Positions 60,436 through 64,000 of a DNA stretch of 64,000 nt are shown one piece after another. Made by a program: the position numbers and the translations under genes. Every line of letters begins with the position of its first letter. The stretch's first letter is position 1. This DNA is from SAR92 bacterium BACL16 MAG-120619-bin48 (GTDB taxonomy: Bacteria; Pseudomonadota; Gammaproteobacteria; Pseudomonadales; Porticoccaceae). Below the pieces are notes generated by a model. It saw only the letters and a list, made by a program, of their open reading frames with translations. It had not been told where the DNA came from and did no database searches. Location: the NCBI GenBank assembly GCA_001438605.1, contig LIDE01000015.1:1-64000 (forward strand). The letters are read 5' to 3'.

Positions 60436-62462
60436 GGTTTATCCACATAGCGGGCCACTCTAAATCCAACATCCATTCGCCCGTCACTGCCTGATTCGCG
60501 ATAACTTAAACGCAGCTCCGTGCGCGATGCTAGCGCCCAACTGGCGCCGCGAACCACATGTTGCACGCCTTGCTCGGGGCCGCGGGGGTCTGTGTCGACA
60601 GTACTCGTGTTTGGGCGAACATCAAAGTAATCATTGGTCCACTCGGCAACATTGCCGCCCATATCATAGAGCCCTTTGGGGTTGGCTGGAAAGCGTCCAA
60701 TCACGGCAGACACTGGGAAGCCATCGCTGTAGTTGGAGAGGGTAAAGCTGATCAATGATGCCGCGCTTTGATCGGCGTAGTTTTCCACGACCTGCTCGGG
60801 CGGGTAGATATCACCCTGCCACGGAAAGCGACGGGGATTGGCATTGTTGTCGAGTTTGGCTGCCCACGCCCACTCAGCCTCTGTGGGCAAGCGGTAGCCC
60901 TCTGCGTCCCAGTTAACCCCAACCACCTCGCCCTCTTCAACGCGATAGAACAGGGGCAATTTTTCCTGTCGGCTGAGCCAGTTGCAGAATAATGCAGCAT
61001 CTTGCCAGCTGACTGCCGCCACCGGCTGATCATTCATGTCGAGTGTGTTGCCGCGCAGTGCAGAGGAGCTGTGGTCTGCCTTCCAGCGTCGGTACTGGGC
61101 ATTGGTGGTCTCATGGGTGGCGAGGTAAAAGGGCCGTTGCAATGCAACGAGGCGTTCGGCTTCGTTGGCGCGTCGGCCGGGCTCACGGCGTGGGGCACCG
61201 AGCATAAATTGGTCGTTGGGGCGGAATAGTTTTAAGGTGCCGCCGACCGGGCTGGTGAGTGTGGCGGGACGTGTTGCCCAGTAGTCCTGTTGCAGGGTTA
61301 GCAGCTCGATGGTAAGAGCCTGCTGGTGCCCCGGTCTCGGTGTGACACTGATCTGCTGGCTTTTGTAACCCGCTTTCGCAACGCTGATCTGATGGGGTTT
61401 GGCGGGTAGCGTCAATGTCTGCTGTCCACTGCTATCGGGTTTTCCGCTGGCAACGCCGTTGACACTGATGTTCGCATCGGCAGGTTTGACGGTGATTCGC
61501 AGTGAGCCGCTATTTTCTGTGAGCGCTATGTTGACAGCTGTTTGCTGCTCAGGCTCAAGGCTTACTGCGCGACTGGTTTTTAAATAGCCCTCAAGAAAGA
61601 GTTCGATCTTGTGTGACTGAAAGGCTTTTAGTTCGACAGTGGCGGGGGTGGTACCGCGGAACTGGTTGTCGATGGTGATACTGGCGCCGGACGGGCTGCT
61701 GGTCAGTAGCAGTGTGCCGTCGGCGACTGCAAGAACAATGGGCGGATGCACGCCGCGAGTGCCGGCGTTAACGGTTATCGATTGTTCTACGGGCTTATAG
61801 CCGGGCGCGGTAATTTTTAACTGACTGCCGGTTTCCAATACCTCGGTGGTAAGGGGTGTTTTGCCAATTAAGCGATTATCGATGTACAGGTCAGCACCGG
61901 TCGGAACTGTATCGAGGGTCAGTTCGCCCCATGCGGGCTGCAATGCGATATCGATTGACTGAGTGTTGCCGAGGCCCTCAATGTCAATATCCTGCTGCTG
62001 GCTAAAGTAGCGATACTTGCTAAATTCGAAGAGGTGTCGCCCGCGGCTGATCTCACGCAGTGTTCCCGGTACGGTGCCGGCTGTCTCGCCGTCGATAGTG
62101 ACACTAATGTCCGTGAGGTCGCTTTTTACGGCTAGGTTGCCCGGCAGCGGTTCCAGCTTGAGGGCGATTTCTTGAGTGCCTTGGTCGCTGACCTGAATGG
62201 TTGCTGTGAGGGGCTGATAGCCGTTAGCCTCGGCGCGGACTTGGTGCTCACCTTGAAGAAAGAGGAAGTTTCCGCCGATATTAAAGGTTAGGCCGCCGGC
62301 GCTGATGTGAGCATCGGCTGGGTCCGTGCGGAAAATGACCGACTGGGCTGAGGTGAGAAACAGCATGATAGCAGCCGCTACTAGCGCGACTGCGGCGGTT
62401 GCCAACAGACCGGTTGATGTGCGCTGACTCGCGTTGGCGGGAGGGTTATGATCTGTGCTCAT
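60432..62462 (-). CDS. Membrane-anchored PEGA-repeat protein with C-terminal SUMF1/FGE-fold domain
   Basis: 676 residues: cytoplasmic N-terminus, one membrane helix (about 18-40), then around five PEGA-type repeats (for example GELTLDTVPTGADLYIDNRLIGKTPL and GTLLLTSSPSGASITIDNQFRGTTP) to about residue 400, and a SUMF1/FGE-like domain with GYRLPTEAEWAWA, GLYDMGGNVAEW and VVRGASWA. The catalytic Cys pair of true formylglycine-generating enzymes (in the segment after VVRG) is absent, so it is likely a binding module. It probably sits in the periplasm as scaffold of the vWA/ExbB complex. Confidence 0.9.
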   Translation of the reverse strand: MSTDHNPPANASQRTSTGLLATAAVALVAAAIMLFLTSAQSVIFRTDPADAHISAGGLTFNIGGNFLFLQGEHQVRAEANGYQPLTATIQVSDQGTQEIALKLEPLPGNLAVKSDLTDISVTIDGETAGTVPGTLREISRGRHLFEFSKYRYFSQQQDIDIEGLGNTQSIDIALQPAWGELTLDTVPTGADLYIDNRLIGKTPLTTEVLETGSQLKITAPGYKPVEQSITVNAGTRGVHPPIVLAVADGTLLLTSSPSGASITIDNQFRGTTPATVELKAFQSHKIELFLEGYLKTSRAVSLEPEQQTAVNIALTENSGSLRITVKPADANISVNGVASGKPDSSGQQTLTLPAKPHQISVAKAGYKSQQISVTPRPGHQQALTIELLTLQQDYWATRPATLTSPVGGTLKLFRPNDQFMLGAPRREPGRRANEAERLVALQRPFYLATHETTNAQYRRWKADHSSSALRGNTLDMNDQPVAAVSWQDAALFCNWLSRQEKLPLFYRVEEGEVVGVNWDAEGYRLPTEAEWAWAAKLDNNANPRRFPWQGDIYPPEQVVENYADQSAASLISFTLSNYSDGFPVSAVIGRFPANPKGLYDMGGNVAEWTNDYFDVRPNTSTVDTDPRGPEQGVQHVVRGASWALASRTELRLSYRESGSDGRMDVGFRVARYVDKP

Positions 62463-62523
62463 CTATCGGGTGCCCTGGCATTGTTGCCGGTTGCTGTTGT
62501 GGGTGCTCATGTGGTTTGCATCA

Positions 62524-63945
62524 TTAAATTAAATCGCTGCAGATGACCTCAATGGGCGTTTTTAGGCCACTGTCGGTCAATGTAAATTCAATGCGCACAT
62601 CGCGGTAGCCGGCCCTTGTGCCTGCGATGATGTAACGGCCCGGTTTTAACGCGACCGATGTGCGGTCGAATTGTCCCAGCTTGGCCACACGAAAAAGTGT
62701 TACTTCGGTGAATTGGTCTGAGACAAGCTGCACTTCAATGGGGGTTTGCGATGCTGCCAAGTGGTGTTTTAGCCGAGCGATCTGATCCCTCAGAACGGGC
62801 CCCGGGTTGGGAATGCCTTCAGCATCTTGCAGCAAGCTCTGCCCCCGTTGATAGTTTTTGGGGGCGGACAGCGCGAGGGGATCGTCGAGGGTGCGGCGAA
62901 TTTTCTGATCGAGATCAGCGCGCACGGCGACAGGAAGTTGCCGCACCTTAATATCGCTGAGGGTTGGGTCGGTGGCCAGCAGCTCGCGGTAGACAGCCTC
63001 AGCCTCGGACCACTTTTCAGCGTCTTCCAGTGCTTTGGCTTTGGTGATGCCATCGTTTACCCAGCGCTGTGCCCGACGATTTTCCACTTGCGACAGTGCT
63101 TGAGTCACGGTCGTGTTGCCCGGGTAGACCTTTTCGGCCTCGGCAAACGCACGATTGGCGGTGTCCAACTGGTCTTCGCTCAACGCACTAAAGCCTCGAC
63201 TCATCCAATTATTAAAGCGCTCTTGGGTAATTTTTTTCTCAATAGCCACCAGCGCTGCGGCGGCTTCTTGATGATCAGGATCGAGCGCGACAGCCTCGGC
63301 CAAGGGTGTTCTGGCACCGGTGAAGTCGCCGGCGGCGCTAAGTGCTTGGCTGCGCTGCATGAGGTCAATAAGCGCGGGCAGCAGGGTGGCTCGTTGCGCC
63401 AGTTTTTGCACCTCGTTATTCTCGGGCGCCATGGCCTGTGCGAGGGCGGAAGTGCGGCGGGCGGTGTCGAGATCGCGCTGGGCAATGGCTGTGCGGGCCT
63501 CGGTGATGGACTGTTGCAGCAGATTTACACCCCTTTCTTCAAGTGCCTTTAAGGTGTCGAGCGAGCGCTGGTAGCGCGCTACCGACTCTGCGTAGTTGCC
63601 AATGGCGTATTGCTCGTCGCCGCCGGTAATATCGGCGACGGCTTGGCTGAAGTCGATATCGGCCCAGAGATTGACTTGCTGTTGCTGCAGGCGCTCGCGG
63701 CGCAGAATAATCTCGGCGAGGATAGTTTGTGCATCTTGCCGATATTTACTTTTTTCCGCGGCTAGGGAGGGGCTAACAACGGCAGGCGAGTTAATTTGTG
63801 CTGTGTTTTCGGCCTGTTTTGAATCTGCAATCCAAGGCTCTGTTACCCAATTGGGCAGCACAAAAATCACCACCACAGCGAGAAATAGCAGTGCGCTAAC
63901 GATGACCTTTTGCTTGCCGGCCTGTTTATGTGGTGTTTCGTTCAT
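62524..63945 (-). CDS. Membrane-anchored TPR protein with C-terminal PEGA-like domain
   Basis: 473 residues: short N-terminus, membrane helix VIVSALLFLAVVVIFVLPNWV (14-34), a coiled coil with QQQ runs (about 65-100), TPR-like repeats over about 105-330 (for example EQYAIGNYAESVARYQRSLDTL and AEKWSEAEAVYRELLATDP), and a C-terminal beta domain VTLFRVAKLGQFDRTSVALKPGRYIIAGTRAGYRDV typical of PEGA-type modules. Its PEGA-like end suggests pairing with the downstream PEGA/SUMF1 protein. 61 bp separates the two genes. Confidence 0.85.
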   Translation of the reverse strand: MNETPHKQAGKQKVIVSALLFLAVVVIFVLPNWVTEPWIADSKQAENTAQINSPAVVSPSLAAEKSKYRQDAQTILAEIILRRERLQQQQVNLWADIDFSQAVADITGGDEQYAIGNYAESVARYQRSLDTLKALEERGVNLLQQSITEARTAIAQRDLDTARRTSALAQAMAPENNEVQKLAQRATLLPALIDLMQRSQALSAAGDFTGARTPLAEAVALDPDHQEAAAALVAIEKKITQERFNNWMSRGFSALSEDQLDTANRAFAEAEKVYPGNTTVTQALSQVENRRAQRWVNDGITKAKALEDAEKWSEAEAVYRELLATDPTLSDIKVRQLPVAVRADLDQKIRRTLDDPLALSAPKNYQRGQSLLQDAEGIPNPGPVLRDQIARLKHHLAASQTPIEVQLVSDQFTEVTLFRVAKLGQFDRTSVALKPGRYIIAGTRAGYRDVRIEFTLTDSGLKTPIEVICSDLI

Positions 63946-63948
63946 AGG

Positions 63949-64000
63949 CTAGGGCGTGGCGCGTTCCTGCTGGTAAATTTTGGCTAACAGTTCTTGCCAC
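63949..64000 (-). CDS. C-terminal end of an unidentified gene at the window edge
   Basis: A minus-strand frame is open from the window edge to a TAG at 63949-63951, encoding WQELLAKIYQQERATP. The stop lies 3 bp before the start of the TPR gene, the tight spacing seen through the operon, so this is very likely the 3' end of the preceding operon gene. Too short to assign. Confidence 0.6.
   Translation of the reverse strand, partial: WQELLAKIYQQERATP

Noticed and set aside
1..64000. CRISPR arrays, tRNA/rRNA genes, IS elements or prophage
   Set aside because: No regularly spaced identical repeats with spacers, no tRNA cloverleaf with CCA end, no transposase or phage protein was recognised; the short tandem repeats have no spacers.

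Overview
The window looks like the chromosome of an aerobic gammaproteobacterium, most likely a marine Cellvibrionales-type organism (Halieaceae/Spongiibacteraceae-like). Grounds: a large Rieske/P450/acyl-CoA catabolic island with a TonB-dependent receptor, a class II ribonucleotide reductase split into NrdJa and NrdJb as in Pseudomonas, and a complete propionyl-CoA to succinyl-CoA module. The taxonomic placement is inference; there is no rRNA gene, and I found no tRNA, CRISPR array, insertion sequence or phage gene.

Left and centre (1-39928) form a catabolic island. It holds three Rieske oxygenase alpha subunits (one cut by the window edge), a Rieske ferredoxin, a P450 with a distant ferredoxin/ferredoxin reductase pair, and an outer-membrane TonB-dependent receptor. 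It also has an acyl-CoA ligase, a paired (heteromer-type) acyl-CoA dehydrogenase, a crotonase, three SDRs and four paralogous zinc-free NAD(P)H oxidoreductases. Two batches of small NTF2/SnoaL, ABM and SRPBCC proteins, an HSL-family esterase and a three-subunit proton-translocating transhydrogenase lie among them. A nine-gene minus-strand block (36886 to 27488) joins an acetoin-dehydrogenase-type E1a/E1b/E2/E3 complex to a DUF35 protein, an SCP-x/Ltp2-like thiolase homologue, a Rieske oxygenase, a Rieske ferredoxin and an oxidoreductase. The toolkit resembles those for steroids, diterpenoids or other alicyclic/branched acids; the substrate cannot be read from sequence. An AraC-family regulator (38936-39928) sits at its edge.

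Centre-right (40175-53811) is housekeeping and central metabolism: methylmalonyl-CoA mutase, PccB, PccA and MeaB (the sink for propionyl-CoA), a non-canonical NRAMP-family transporter, NrdJa/NrdJb preceded by two phased NrdR-box-like sites, and trpBA.

The right end (64000 down to 53864) is one tightly packed minus-strand operon I cannot match to a named system. It encodes a membrane-anchored TPR protein, a PEGA-repeat/SUMF1-fold protein, a small secreted acidic protein, an ExbB/TolQ/MotA-type channel, and two proteins that each fuse a TolR/ExbD/MotB-like Asp-containing membrane helix to a periplasmic coiled coil and a MIDAS-bearing vWA domain. Two lipoproteins, an M48 metallopeptidase and a parvulin-like membrane protein follow. 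I infer a proton-motive-force-powered envelope machine; this is my main candidate for an undescribed system.

Two sequence-scale patterns stand out. Four minus-strand genes end inside short tandem repeats (units of 14-19 bp, about three copies) that contain the stop codon. AAAC/GTTT inverted-repeat elements recur in front of several catabolic transcription units. A four-copy 14-bp iteron-like array lies upstream of the acyl-CoA ligase.
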